Shown: positions 7,216-12,925, counted from the first letter of the stretch. The stretch is DNA of 22,677 nucleotides from a virus (IMGVR_UViG_3300042357_000554:1-22677), one strand, 5' to 3'. The notes: a model not told the origin generated them from the sequence alone. Program-made: numbers and translations.

Positions 7216-7372
7216 CGCGCTCAACCAACGCCTGGATGTAGGCGGTGAGCGTCAAGTCAACAGCAGATGATTGGTCTATTAGTTTTTGTTTGAACTCTCT
7301 TGTTACCCTGAGGGTAAGCGTCACTACTGGCTTATCTGGGATGACAACTGGCCGGCCTGGGTTTCGTTTCAT
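7205..7372 (-). CDS. Small ribbon-helix-helix protein (55 aa)
   Basis: The ORF begins MKRNPGRPVVIPDKPVVTL. After a basic/Pro-rich arm comes an RHH fold: strand VVTLTLRVT, helix REFKQKLIDQSSAVD, turn, and helix LTLTAYIQALVERDGA. Such Arc-like proteins bind DNA as dimers through the strand. The ATG at 7372 lies only four bases from a 27-bp inverted repeat, which implies autoregulation. It is the first gene of a two-RHH operon and overlaps the next gene by 11 bp. Confidence 0.72.
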   Translation of the reverse strand: MKRNPGRPVVIPDKPVVTLTLRVTREFKQKLIDQSSAVDLTLTAYIQALVERDGA

Positions 7373-7376
7373 ACCC

Positions 7377-7403
7377 AGGAATTTAGTTCAGTACTAAGTT
7401 CCT
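7377..7403. promoter_or_regulatory. Palindromic operator upstream of the RHH pair
   Basis: Arms AGGAATTTAGT and ACTAAGTTCCT (10 of 11 paired) flank a 5-base centre TCAGT. It sits immediately 5' of the - strand RHH gene start and must overlap its promoter or leader, the usual place for an autoregulatory RHH operator. Confidence 0.6.
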
Positions 7404-7457
7404 CATTGCAACTACCACAAGAGTGATTATCAGAATTTTATTGAGAAATGAAATACG

Positions 7458-7474
7458 GGAATAAGAAATATTCC
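7458..7474 (-). terminator. Short hairpin after replication gene pair
   Basis: GGAATA-AGAAA-TATTCC is a perfect 6-bp stem with 5-base loop, about 60 bp downstream of the - gene ending at 7533. It is AT-rich and weak; it could instead be an operator half for the RHH region. Confidence 0.3.
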
Positions 7475-7532
7475 AAATAAATATTGACGAAATGATAACA
7501 AACAATAATTGCCAAATAGAAAAACCAAACAT

Positions 7533-8030
7533 TTATTCCTCAATCCGAAGAGGGACTTTATATTTCTCCCCTTCTATTTCTATAATTACTTTTTCATATA
7601 CCCGGATGAAGTGTTCCCTATCTCCGTTGGTATGCATCCCTGCGGCAGCTGCACCCAGCTTGCGCACAGTCTGTATGAGAGGCTCCTGTAGCTCCTGCTG
7701 GTTCATCACACCTGCGTTAGCGTCTTCCATTATCCGTTGGAATTTACCCCAAGCAATAATGGGTTCATCTGATTCCCCAATTTTTGTACGCCTATTAATT
7801 GTGGAACGTCTTATCTCTCCGGCCTTAGGCATAAAGGTAGAAGTAGTAGCAAGGATGAGGAAGGCTTCCTTACAGTCTGCGTAGCTCAGGTCATGGAGTA
7901 AGTCGTACCAGGACTTATAGATGAGCTGTACGCGGCTCTTGTCATCCATTGGAAGCTCTTGGTTATACGTGGCGAAGACCTGGTCTACAAGGTTAGCTAA
8001 TTCAGCTTTATCCATTATTAATCCATTCAT
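7533..8030 (-). CDS. Helicase-loader/loader-inhibitor-like replication protein
   Basis: A 165-residue protein (160 if the ATG at 8015 is used; that ATG overlaps the preceding stop as ATGGATAA). The N-terminal helical domain (about 12-80) reads VDQVFATYNQELPMDD ... LIYKSWYDLLHDLSYADCKEAFLILATTSTFMPKAGEIRR. This matches the style of G39P/DnaI-N-like phage replication proteins, in which a four-helix domain ends with an FPPxxxEIR-type motif and contacts the replicative helicase. The C-terminus ends in a beta-rich segment (EKVIIEIEGEKYKVPLRIEE). The family call is from pattern memory. It follows a second replication-type gene with overlap, under the promoter at 8383-8411. Confidence 0.6.
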   Translation of the reverse strand: MNGLIMDKAELANLVDQVFATYNQELPMDDKSRVQLIYKSWYDLLHDLSYADCKEAFLILATTSTFMPKAGEIRRSTINRRTKIGESDEPIIAWGKFQRIMEDANAGVMNQQELQEPLIQTVRKLGAAAAGMHTNGDREHFIRVYEKVIIEIEGEKYKVPLRIEE

Positions 8031-8376
8031 CGCGCGCGTTTGTATCTGTCGACTTGTCGTAGCGCTCTAAGAACATCTCGACATGCTCAGCGTCTCTGAA
8101 GATTAAGTCTATCCCGTTGTAGGTCTTGCCGGCTTTGTTCTGTCCCATATGGAAGGCTGACGCCGCGCAACCCAGGATTGCGTGCCTGCATGCCTCCAGG
8201 CCGTAGGTGTAGATTGCCCAGCCTATTGCGTTCTCTCTGTTGACGTCCATGCTCACTCGAGACTTGTTGAACGTAAGTTTCCAAAAGTCGAATACTTCTT
8301 GCTTTTGAGCTTTTGGTATTTCTTTAGCTGCAGCAGTTCGTGACTTGTTGTGTTCTGATGGACCGCGCTTCCCCAT
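8008..8376 (-). CDS. Phage replication-associated protein
   Basis: A 122-residue protein with a basic N-terminal arm (GKRGPSEHNKSRTAAAKEIPKAQKQ). Then comes VFDFWKLTFNKSRVSMDVNRENAIGWAIYTYGLEACRHAILGCAASAFHMGQNKAGKTYNGIDLIFRDAEHVEMFLERY. The order W, R, GCA-S-FHMG-N, Y, LI-RD-EH-E-F is a module I associate with the C-terminus of phage replication initiators and helicase-recruiting proteins of actinobacterial phages. The ATG at 8376 lies six bases after a TAGTAT -10 box, so the mRNA is probably leaderless. It is the first gene of the leftward replication pair. Confidence 0.6.
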   Translation of the reverse strand: MGKRGPSEHNKSRTAAAKEIPKAQKQEVFDFWKLTFNKSRVSMDVNRENAIGWAIYTYGLEACRHAILGCAASAFHMGQNKAGKTYNGIDLIFRDAEHVEMFLERYDKSTDTNARDEWINNG

Positions 8377-8382
8377 GCCCCA

Positions 8383-8411
8383 ATACTATCGGTCTCTTCC
8401 GCCACCGTCAA
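8383..8411 (-). promoter_or_regulatory. Promoter of the replication pair, overlapping a stoperator-like repeat
   Basis: On the - strand, TTGACG (8411-8406), 17 bp, then TAGTAT (8388-8383), followed by six bases and the ATG of the 8376 gene. This is the best-formed promoter in the left half. Its -35 is the first six bases of the dispersed repeat TTGACGGTGGNGGANGA (repeat copy 8395-8411), so a protein bound to the repeat would block it. Confidence 0.75.
8395..8411 (-). repeat. Stoperator-like repeat S1
   Basis: TCTTCCGCCACCGTCAA (two differences from consensus TCATCCACCACCGTCAA). Its - strand TTGACG is the -35 of the replication-pair promoter. Confidence 0.75.
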
Positions 8412-8548
8412 TAGTGAAAACAAAAAAGTAAGTACCAAAAATGGGAAAAACGGTTTTTGTTTTTTCAGCCTTACGAAAAGATTAATTTCGTAAACTAGTA
8501 CAAGACTAACTACGTAAATAAAGAAACGTAGTAAGTACTAATAAGAAG

Positions 8549-8566
8549 CCCCCTTTGGAAAGGGGG
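8549..8566. repeat. Perfect inverted repeat CCCCCTTT-GG-AAAGGGGG
   Basis: Perfect 8-bp arms with a two-base centre. This is too tight for a good RNA loop and better as a DNA operator or cruciform, though on the - strand it is followed by CTTCTTATT and could aid termination. Confidence 0.5.
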
Positions 8567-8620
8567 TCTGGGGGAAAACCTTTGATTTTGTACCAACTTA
8601 TCGCGGGCGTCGTCCATCAG

Positions 8621-8646
8621 ACTTTCCGTTTTTGGAAAGTGTTTTT
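8621..8646 (+). terminator. Hairpin with T tract
   Basis: ACTTTCC (8621-8627), loop GTTTTT, GGAAAGT (8634-8640), then GTTTTT. This is a seven-bp perfect stem followed by a U tract on the + strand. No + gene lies upstream, so it may end a transcript from the gene-free region. Confidence 0.5.
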
Positions 8647-8667
8647 GGGCGTGTAGATTTCAGCGAT

Positions 8668-8679
8668 TGTGACGTCACA
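8668..8679. promoter_or_regulatory. Palindrome TGTGACGTCACA
   Basis: A perfect 12-bp palindrome in the gene-free region, a likely dimer-binding operator. The cognate protein is unknown. Confidence 0.4.
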
Positions 8680-8726
8680 TTGATACCTAGACCTATTGGG
8701 CTAGATGAGTTGACAAGCTAGCAGGG

Positions 8727-8743
8727 TCATCCACCACCGTCAA
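8727..8743 (-). repeat. Stoperator-like repeat S2
   Basis: Perfect TCATCCACCACCGTCAA in the gene-free region. On -, a TAGCTT lies 17 bp from its TTGACG. Confidence 0.8.
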
Positions 8744-8818
8744 GCTATTGGACGGGTTTTTTTGGAAAACTTTTATTTTTTCTGGAAGCTCGAGCCGGCA
8801 GCAATTAACAAACAAATA

Positions 8819-8954
8819 TTGACACTTCTGAATAAAAGAAAGTGGTATGGTAGCGGGGCTCCGTTCGGTATAAGTTCCCCAACCGCCGAAGGAGTCGGCC
8901 CGGGGTTGAGTCTCCGTTGTGGTAGGTGGTGTTGATTCCCCCGGGCCATCTTTT
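8819..8954 (+). ncRNA. Possible small RNA with terminator hairpin
   Basis: TTGACA (8819-8824) and TATGGT (8846-8851, 21-bp spacing, longer than ideal) precede a GC-rich segment. That segment has a local stem (CCG ... CGG near 8883-8898) and ends in GGCCCGGGG (8897-8905) paired with CCCCGGGCC (8939-8947), then ATCTTTT. No ORF fits it on +. On - it is just 3' of the gene ending at 8953, so the hairpin could instead be the terminator of that operon. It shares AGCGGGGCTCCG with 16632-16645 and with the R2 hairpins. Confidence 0.35.
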
Positions 8955-9354
8955 ACTTGAACTTGCCGGCCTCGCTTGAGCCCCAGCCCCAGCGGCTGAT
9001 GTGCATCTGCTGGTAGAACGCGTCGCGCTTAGCCTTGGTGTAGCCAAACTTGGGGCCGGCATCATATGCCCACTTTTTTCTGTTTTCTTTCAATTTTGCC
9101 ATCTCAGGCCAGAGCTCGTTTTGGATGTCGTATTTATTTTCTTTTTTTGCATCCATTGCCGGCCGCAGCGTCACGTCATGTGTCAGGTCTACAAACGTAG
9201 CGTTGATGCGCGCAAGCTCCTGTCGATTAGCGCGCTCGTGATTATTTATGTTTTTCTGGTACCGCCGCCAGATTCTCTTCTTCTCCAGAAACCTGGAGTC
9301 GAGGGCCCAGATGGCCAGGAACAAAATGTGTAAAAAAAGAAGTTTAAAACTCAC
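8953..9354 (-). CDS. Membrane-anchored protein with charged C-terminal domain
   Basis: A 133-residue protein. The GTG at 9354 is chosen because GAGGAGG lies about six bases upstream; an upstream in-frame start would lack this site. The N-terminus SFKLLFLHILFLAIWAL is one hydrophobic anchor helix. Then comes a long basic/helical cytoplasmic or surface region (EKKRIWRRYQKNINNHERANRQELARINATFVD ... KENRKKWAYDAG). It overlaps the upstream gene by 11 bp. It is the last gene of the leftward 8.9-11.5 kb operon. The family is not recognised. Confidence 0.65.
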   Translation of the reverse strand: MSFKLLFLHILFLAIWALDSRFLEKKRIWRRYQKNINNHERANRQELARINATFVDLTHDVTLRPAMDAKKENKYDIQNELWPEMAKLKENRKKWAYDAGPKFGYTKAKRDAFYQQMHISRWGWGSSEAGKFK

Positions 9355-9598
9355 TGTCTTCCTCCTCAGGGAGCTGAATGCAATTGTAAGCAATTCCTAA
9401 ATTTTCGAATATTTTGTTAGCTGCAGCACCGGATGCGCCAATCTTGGTGACCAGCTCGCCCAGGTAATCAGGTTTCTTGTTCTCTACAGAATTCTCCATT
9501 TTGTAGAGCATCTGGTCCTCCTGGTCCAGAATCGAATTTCTTTCGAATTCTGCGCGCTGCTCGAGGGCGTCTTCTTCTTCAGGGTTATCGATTTGCAT
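9344..9598 (-). CDS. Unknown acidic small protein
   Basis: An 84-residue protein. The ATG at 9598 (MQIDNPEEEDALEQ) is preferred because GGAG lies seven bases upstream; the open frame continues 39 codons further without a good ribosome site. It is acidic at both ends and helical in between (AEFERNSILDQEDQMLYKMENSV), with an Ala/Gly stretch KIGASGAAANKIF. It overlaps both neighbours (14 and 11 bp), consistent with coupled translation. The function is unknown. Confidence 0.6.
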   Translation of the reverse strand: MQIDNPEEEDALEQRAEFERNSILDQEDQMLYKMENSVENKKPDYLGELVTKIGASGAAANKIFENLGIAYNCIQLPEEEDSEF

Positions 9599-9752
9599 AA
9601 TACTTCTCCATGGCTGACGTGTCGCCATTATAGTACTCATGCATAGCTTTGTTGGCACTCTTCTCGCTTCGAGCTTTTTCTTTCTTATCTCGTTTTTTGT
9701 TAGCGCGGCGCGCACCAGCTTTATAGATGATTGTGCCTAACACAATGCCCAT
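9585..9752 (-). CDS. Unknown very basic small protein
   Basis: A 55-residue protein from ATG 9752 with AAGGAG six bases upstream; an earlier in-frame ATG at 9767 lies inside the stoperator-like repeat. A short hydrophobic start (MGIVLGTIIYKAG) is followed by a dense Lys/Arg helix (RRANKKRDKKEKARSEKSANKAM) and an aromatic tail. It could be nucleic-acid-binding or a membrane-active peptide. A dispersed repeat copy (9764-9780) overlaps its ribosome site region. Confidence 0.6.
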   Translation of the reverse strand: MGIVLGTIIYKAGARRANKKRDKKEKARSEKSANKAMHEYYNGDTSAMEKYYANR

Positions 9753-9763
9753 GTCTATCTCCT

Positions 9764-9780
9764 TCATCCACCACCGTCAT
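9764..9780 (-). repeat. Stoperator-like repeat S3
   Basis: TCATCCACCACCGTCAT, just upstream of the 9752 gene start and overlapping its ribosome-site region. Confidence 0.8.
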
Positions 9781-9817
9781 GTAAACGGAGGTTTGTCTAA
9801 TAGTTATTTTTTCTTGC

Positions 9818-10510
9818 TTAGTAATCGATTAGTGGTAATCCGAACCAGTCGCGCTCGAGCATCATGCCGATTGCGGAGTAGCCGACGATATCAGTATACG
9901 TGTCGGTTATCGATTCGTTCTCTGGATTGTTTTTTGTTTTTTGTAGATTGATTAATCGAGCCAGCTTGTCGTGCGTGCGGACTAGTAGTCCATAGCGCCC
10001 GAACCTTGAGATGTTCTCATGACCGTAGTCCTTTTGCTTTTTGATTAATGTCTCAAGGATTGAGTCACGTATCATCCAGCTATCAAACTCAGCTGACGCG
10101 GAGGTCATTGATTTTTTTAGATTTTCTGGGTGCGCGCGGCCGGCTGCCAGGTCTTCAGATATTGCTAAAAAATTGCCATTTTTGATTCCCGCAGCCGCAG
10201 CTAGACATCCGAGCTGACGCCATTCATCAACCCAATAAGGACCATCAGAAGTAAAGAACTTAAAGTTATTGAGCATCCCATCGAAGTGGGACGACAAAAA
10301 TTTCTGAGATTCTCTAGCTGACTGGCCGGCGCCATAGATAACTTTTTCTTCATTTTTTCGCATTTCTTGAAAAATGCTCTCGAGGCCATCCAGGTGATTA
10401 ATAATCTTCTCGAGCGAGTTATCGTTAAAAATTTCACAAACCACAACCTTGGCAGCCTCTTGCCACCAACGTGGTCCGTCATTGCCCAGCTCATCCACCA
10501 CCGTCAACAT
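9818..10510 (-). CDS. DUF1599-like (nucleotide modification associated domain) protein
   Basis: A 230-residue protein. The C-terminal half (about 140-225) reads ILETLIKKQKDYGHENISRFGRYGLLVRTHDKLARLINLQKTKNNPENESITDTYTDIVGYSAIGMML. This has the order K-x-DYG, F-G, R-x-x-K-x-x-RL, N-ES-x-x-DT-x-D-x-x-GY-x-I of the DUF1599 / nucleotide-modification-associated domain, an all-alpha MazG-like fold found in phages. The N-terminal half is unrecognised. The start ATG shares a base with the upstream stop (TAATG). A dispersed repeat copy (10491-10507) encodes residues 2-6 (LTVVD), so the repeat is inside this coding start. Confidence 0.75.
   Translation of the reverse strand: MLTVVDELGNDGPRWWQEAAKVVVCEIFNDNSLEKIINHLDGLESIFQEMRKNEEKVIYGAGQSARESQKFLSSHFDGMLNNFKFFTSDGPYWVDEWRQLGCLAAAAGIKNGNFLAISEDLAAGRAHPENLKKSMTSASAEFDSWMIRDSILETLIKKQKDYGHENISRFGRYGLLVRTHDKLARLINLQKTKNNPENESITDTYTDIVGYSAIGMMLERDWFGLPLIDY
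10491..10507 (-). repeat. Stoperator-like repeat S4
   Basis: Perfect copy inside the start of the DUF1599-like gene, encoding LTVVD. Confidence 0.8.
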
Positions 10511-10965
10511 TATTCGCCACCTTTTAGTAGTTCGTCCCAGTCCCTGGGGGGTGCGTTCTTGATTTGCACTCTAACCTCTTCAACCATTTTTTCCAACTCC
10601 GAAATCCAGACTTGGTCAGCGATAACGCTGCCGAGCCCCGCTCTCTCCCCTACGTTGTCAGCTCTCTGGATTCTCTCTTCAATGTACTCACGAGCGAATG
10701 CTGCGGTTAATGAATTTTCTTTAGAATTCCTAAAAATAACCGGACCGTCTTCTCCGTCCAGCGCCGACCTTGGCACGTGTACACCAGTCACGGCGACATT
10801 ATTATCGGTAATAACGAAGATGATGTTATGGACCTCTCCGTCGGTTTCTTTGATTTTTTCCATGACCTCATCTATGAGCTCTGGGTCCATGTTCTCTTTT
10901 TTCAGCATTTCTTCAAATGCATTGCTGCCTTTTACTGACTGGTATTTATTCTTCTTTTCTTCCAT
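10510..10965 (-). CDS. Unknown phage protein
   Basis: A 151-residue protein, helical at both ends with a beta-rich centre (HNIIFVITDNNVAVTGVHVPRSALDGEDGPVIFRN). It is acidic overall with a basic N-terminus (EEKKNKYQSVKGS). The ending PPRDWDELLKGGE overlaps the start of the DUF1599-like gene by one base. There are no catalytic motifs that I can recognise. It is a member of the 8.9-11.5 kb leftward operon. Confidence 0.65.
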   Translation of the reverse strand: MEEKKNKYQSVKGSNAFEEMLKKENMDPELIDEVMEKIKETDGEVHNIIFVITDNNVAVTGVHVPRSALDGEDGPVIFRNSKENSLTAAFAREYIEERIQRADNVGERAGLGSVIADQVWISELEKMVEEVRVQIKNAPPRDWDELLKGGE

Positions 10966-10978
10966 GTTGATAATTTAC

Positions 10979-11188
10979 TCAGCTTTCCGAGATGGCGCTT
11001 GTGTTGTTATTTTCTATTTCTTTTATTAATTCAATAACGTTCTGGGCCGGCATCAAATTTACGATTTTTTCAGAAATCTGCTCGAGCGCAGCGGCAGCTC
11101 CATATCTGAGCTTTGCCGATTCGGCGAGACGCATCGCCAGAACAAGCTTGGTTTTCTCTTCTTTTTCAATTAATAGATGGTCCTGCAT
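10979..11188 (-). CDS. Unknown small helical protein
   Basis: A 69-residue protein, almost entirely helical by composition (LLIEKEEKTKLVLAMRLAESAKLRYGAAAALEQISEKIVNLM). It ends 13 bp before the next gene. It is probably a small oligomeric or partner protein; no family is recognised. The Shine-Dalgarno is poor (GGCGG two bases from the ATG), so its start is uncertain. Confidence 0.5.
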   Translation of the reverse strand: MQDHLLIEKEEKTKLVLAMRLAESAKLRYGAAAALEQISEKIVNLMPAQNVIELIKEIENNNTSAISES

Positions 11189-11269
11189 TTCCGCCCCAGT
11201 TCTTGAATCTCACTCCCAGCCAGTTGTCCCCGACAGACGCCTGGCCAGGAGCGAGAAATCTTTAAAAAA

Positions 11270-11515
11270 TCAGTTTTTCTCTACGCCCGCAACCGGATGC
11301 TCGTGCGGGAAACCAGTACCTATCCAGAGTTGAGTCTGGACGGCTGAAAGAACTTGGTTAAATTTAACCAAATTGTGGATGTCATCTATAAAGGTATCGC
11401 GCGCCCAATCAATAAGTTCTTGGTCTGAGATGTCCTCTTTACCCACATCTCTGAATTCGGCGAGGTTCTCCTCACTGAACTCAAAGCTGATACTTGCCAT
11501 AACGCTTCTAGTCAT
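11270..11515 (-). CDS. Unknown small acidic protein, first gene of leftward operon
   Basis: An 81-residue protein. The ATG at 11515 is chosen because GGAGG lies a few bases upstream; a longer frame from a TTG at 11545 would run through that site. It is acidic and helical (FSEENLAEFRDVGKEDISDQELIDWARDTFIDDIHNLVKFNQVL). It is the first gene after the strong - strand promoter at 11584-11612 and shares the divergent control region with the SOS-box gene. Confidence 0.6.
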   Translation of the reverse strand: MTRSVMASISFEFSEENLAEFRDVGKEDISDQELIDWARDTFIDDIHNLVKFNQVLSAVQTQLWIGTGFPHEHPVAGVEKN

Positions 11516-11583
11516 AGGTCTTCCTCCACGGTAAGAAACCGCCAATAAACGCCAAATGACAGATGGTCATCTGGGTCCCCATA

Positions 11584-11612
11584 ACTCTATCTACTGGCTC
11601 ATAAAATGTCAA
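11584..11612 (-). promoter_or_regulatory. Strong leftward promoter
   Basis: On the - strand, TTGACA (11612-11607), 17 bp, then TAGAGT (11589-11584): consensus -35 and an actinobacterial TANNNT -10 at ideal spacing. It would transcribe the 11515-8953 gene cluster and lies back to back with the SOS-box promoter. Confidence 0.7.
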
Positions 11613-11660
11613 CCTATAAAATAAAGATATTTGTACCTCTTATGGGGGAAGTCTGCCGGG

Positions 11661-11682
11661 CGAACATATGTTCGTCTATTGT
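11661..11682 (+). promoter_or_regulatory. LexA (SOS) box overlapping a rightward promoter
   Basis: CGAACATATGTTCG (11661-11674) is a perfect palindrome of the GAAC-N4-GTTC form bound by LexA in Actinobacteria. TATTGT (11677-11682) follows and ends seven bases before the ATG at 11690, as in a leaderless promoter. The box lies in the -35/-10 spacer, where bound repressor would block transcription. Confidence 0.7.
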
Positions 11683-11689
11683 TATCGGC

Positions 11690-12064
11690 ATGGACAACAA
11701 CACACGATTCAGTACTTACACCCAAGCCCTTCGCCAGTACACGGAGCGAGAATTGAATTCCCAGATTCCCGCTGCGCATGTTGAAAAATTTGAAGAAAAT
11801 GAAATTTCTCTTGGTGCATGGACCGGGTACATCAGACAGCGTTATCGTAAAAATCAATTGTCAGAAGACCGCATTGCAAAAATCCAAGAAATCCCACATT
11901 GGCAGTGGGGTCCATTCAAGCCGGGTCCAGCAACAGACATTAATAGAAATCTAGAAATCCATAAAATGAGAGATGCCGGCAAGTCCCTCCGTGAGATTGC
12001 TGACGTTTTTGATTTAAGCCGGCAGCGTGTCCATCAAATAATTAAAAAAAATGAAGAAATCTAA
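11690..12064 (+). CDS. Helicase-associated-domain protein with C-terminal HTH, SOS-controlled
   Basis: A 124-residue protein. Residues 1-75 (FSTYTQALRQYTERELNSQIPAAHVEKFEENEISLGAWTGYIRQRYRKNQLSEDRIAKIQEIPHWQWGP) match the helicase-associated (HA) domain: Y/L, P, LG-W---R--Y--G/N-L---R---L/I---W. Residues 85-124 form a sigma-70 region-4-like HTH (NLEIHKMRDAGKSLREIADVFDLSRQRVHQIIKK). The ATG at 11690 is chosen over the ATG at 11606 because the SOS box and -10 lie between them and the protein match begins here. It is probably a DNA-binding switch protein induced by DNA damage; its place opposite the leftward promoter fits a genetic switch. Confidence 0.75.
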   Translation: MDNNTRFSTYTQALRQYTERELNSQIPAAHVEKFEENEISLGAWTGYIRQRYRKNQLSEDRIAKIQEIPHWQWGPFKPGPATDINRNLEIHKMRDAGKSLREIADVFDLSRQRVHQIIKKNEEI

Positions 12065-12087
12065 AGAGAGCTCTCCAGCTGGCAGAG

Positions 12088-12104
12088 TCATCCACCACCG
12101 TCAA
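12088..12104 (-). repeat. Stoperator-like repeat S5
   Basis: Perfect copy between the SOS-controlled gene and the two-TM gene. Confidence 0.8.
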
Positions 12105-12123
12105 CTTAACGAAAGGTTTTTTT

Positions 12124-12447
12124 ATGAGACCACATCCTCATGACATATCACTGAAAAGGGAATTAAATCAATTTTCTAAATATTCTTCTCTCGCTGGCAG
12201 CTCTCAGAAAAAGGCCCCGCGCAAATCCGTTTTAGGCGGGGCTCTTTTGGGCTTTGTGGCAATTTCTGTGATTTATTCACTTCTACTGCTCGGCGTGACC
12301 AGAGTGTTGCGTGACGCTGGAGTCATTGCATGGTCGCTCTCGTTCGTCCAGTCGCTCTGCGTGTCTGCCATAGTCGTTCTCGTACGCACGATAGAGAGAG
12401 CCATGAACGCCGTGTCTCAACAGTCTGCGAGCAACAGAGAGCCGTAG
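12124..12447 (+). CDS. Two-TM membrane protein
   Basis: A 107-residue protein with AAAGG upstream of ATG 12124. A basic soluble N-terminus (1-38; KKAPRK) is followed by two hydrophobic helices (about 39-62 VLGGALLGFVAISVIYSLLLLGV and 68-88 VIAWSLSFVQSLCVSAIVVLV) and a short tail. This could be a lysis or superinfection-exclusion protein. An intrinsic-terminator-like hairpin lies inside the coding sequence (12214-12248). An R1 repeat follows the stop codon. A dispersed repeat copy (12088-12104) lies 20 bp upstream. Confidence 0.65.
   Translation: MRPHPHDISLKRELNQFSKYSSLAGSSQKKAPRKSVLGGALLGFVAISVIYSLLLLGVTRVLRDAGVIAWSLSFVQSLCVSAIVVLVRTIERAMNAVSQQSASNREP
12214..12248 (+). terminator. Terminator-like hairpin inside a coding sequence
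   Basis: GCCCCGC (12214-12220) pairs with GCGGGGC (12236-12242), followed by TCTTTT. This is a seven-bp GC stem plus U-rich tail, about 90 bases into the membrane-protein gene. Its arms resemble the hairpins of the R2 modules further right. Confidence 0.5.
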
Positions 12448-12560
12448 AGAGTTATCTATTAGAGATAGAACTGGTACACGCTGTACTACCAACTGTGAGA
12501 GCGTGAGCGTGTGTGAGTGAGTATGTAGTGTGATTCCCAATAGGGTCACGAATAGTACAT

Positions 12561-12613
12561 AATAGATAACTTCATAGTTCATAGTTTTCGCTTTCGGTAG
12601 TTATCTATTAGTA
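12561..12613. repeat. Facing R1 pair forming a hairpin at the end of operon A
   Basis: An inverted R1 copy (AATAGATAACT, 12561-12571) faces a direct copy (AGTTATCTATTAG, 12599-12611). Their arms pair over 12 bases with about 27 between. This lies exactly at the 3' end of the leftward gene 12608-12883 (whose TAA stop is inside the second copy) and between convergent genes, so it may act as a terminator or RNase target. Confidence 0.6.
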
Positions 12614-12883
12614 GAACACTGGCATAACAATAATCGGTGTCTGCTCGCCAACCCATGCGCCTATGCAGTTGTAACTAATGTATTCCTCTGCTTCCTCATC
12701 AGTCATGCCGTCACGAAGCATGCACACGTCCATCATTTTTCGCCAACAATAAACTGCTAATAAAGGCTCGTTTATTCGTTGAGAGAATCCAATTAGTGCT
12801 TCATCAAACCCGTCCATGAGTAATGCGTTCTCGCCCATTGACTCTAAGTGTTCGTTTATTTGCTCTCGTAGTTCTAGTGCCAT
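12608..12883 (-). CDS. Conserved phage protein (GAWVGExTP family)
   Basis: A 91-residue protein ending in DEEAEEYISYNCIGAWVGEQTPIIV. This is the signature of a very common phage protein of unknown function (GM-x-x-EEA-EY-x-x-N-x-x-GAWVGExTP). The N-terminal half (GFDEALIGFSQRINEPLLAVYCWRKMMDVCMLRDGM) also fits. AAAGGA precedes ATG 12883, and an R1 repeat lies 15 bases further upstream. Its stop codon TAA is inside an R1 repeat. It is the last gene of the unit starting at the 15610 promoter. Confidence 0.8.
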   Translation of the reverse strand: MALELREQINEHLESMGENALLMDGFDEALIGFSQRINEPLLAVYCWRKMMDVCMLRDGMTDEEAEEYISYNCIGAWVGEQTPIIVMPVFY

Positions 12884-12925
12884 TTTTTTTCCTTTCAGAA
12901 AGTTATCTATTAGTAGTTGCTCTAC

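Larger units (their letters stand above)
8412..8818. other. Gene-free region with palindromes; candidate origin or control region
   Basis: No credible ORF. It holds: TTACGAAA ... TTTCGTAA (8471-8493, perfect 8-bp arms); CTACG ... CGTAG (around 8510-8531); CCCCCTTT-GG-AAAGGGGG (8549-8566); a terminator-like hairpin (8621-8646); the perfect 12-bp palindrome TGTGACGTCACA (8668-8679); and a stoperator-like repeat (8727-8743) followed by GGGTTTTTTTGG. Adjacent replication genes plus AT-rich palindromes make a replication origin plausible but unproven. Confidence 0.4.

Noticed and set aside
8668-8679. CRP-type operator
   Set aside because: TGTGA and TCACA are present but the CRP spacing of six bases is absent (only two); kept only as an unassigned palindrome.
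8805-9065. - strand frame of 86 codons across the small-RNA region
   Set aside because: Arg/Ser/Thr-rich shadow overlapping the better-supported 8953-9354 gene; it crosses the 9-bp hairpin without a ribosome site.
10333-10343. R1-like match ATAGATAACT in the DUF1599-like gene
   Set aside because: Only ten bases match, it lies mid-gene in inverted orientation and far from the other copies; likely chance.
10367-11029. Long + strand frame of 220 codons
   Set aside because: Low-complexity Ser/Leu/Phe translation antisense to two overlapping - strand genes with good protein composition and coupled stops and starts.
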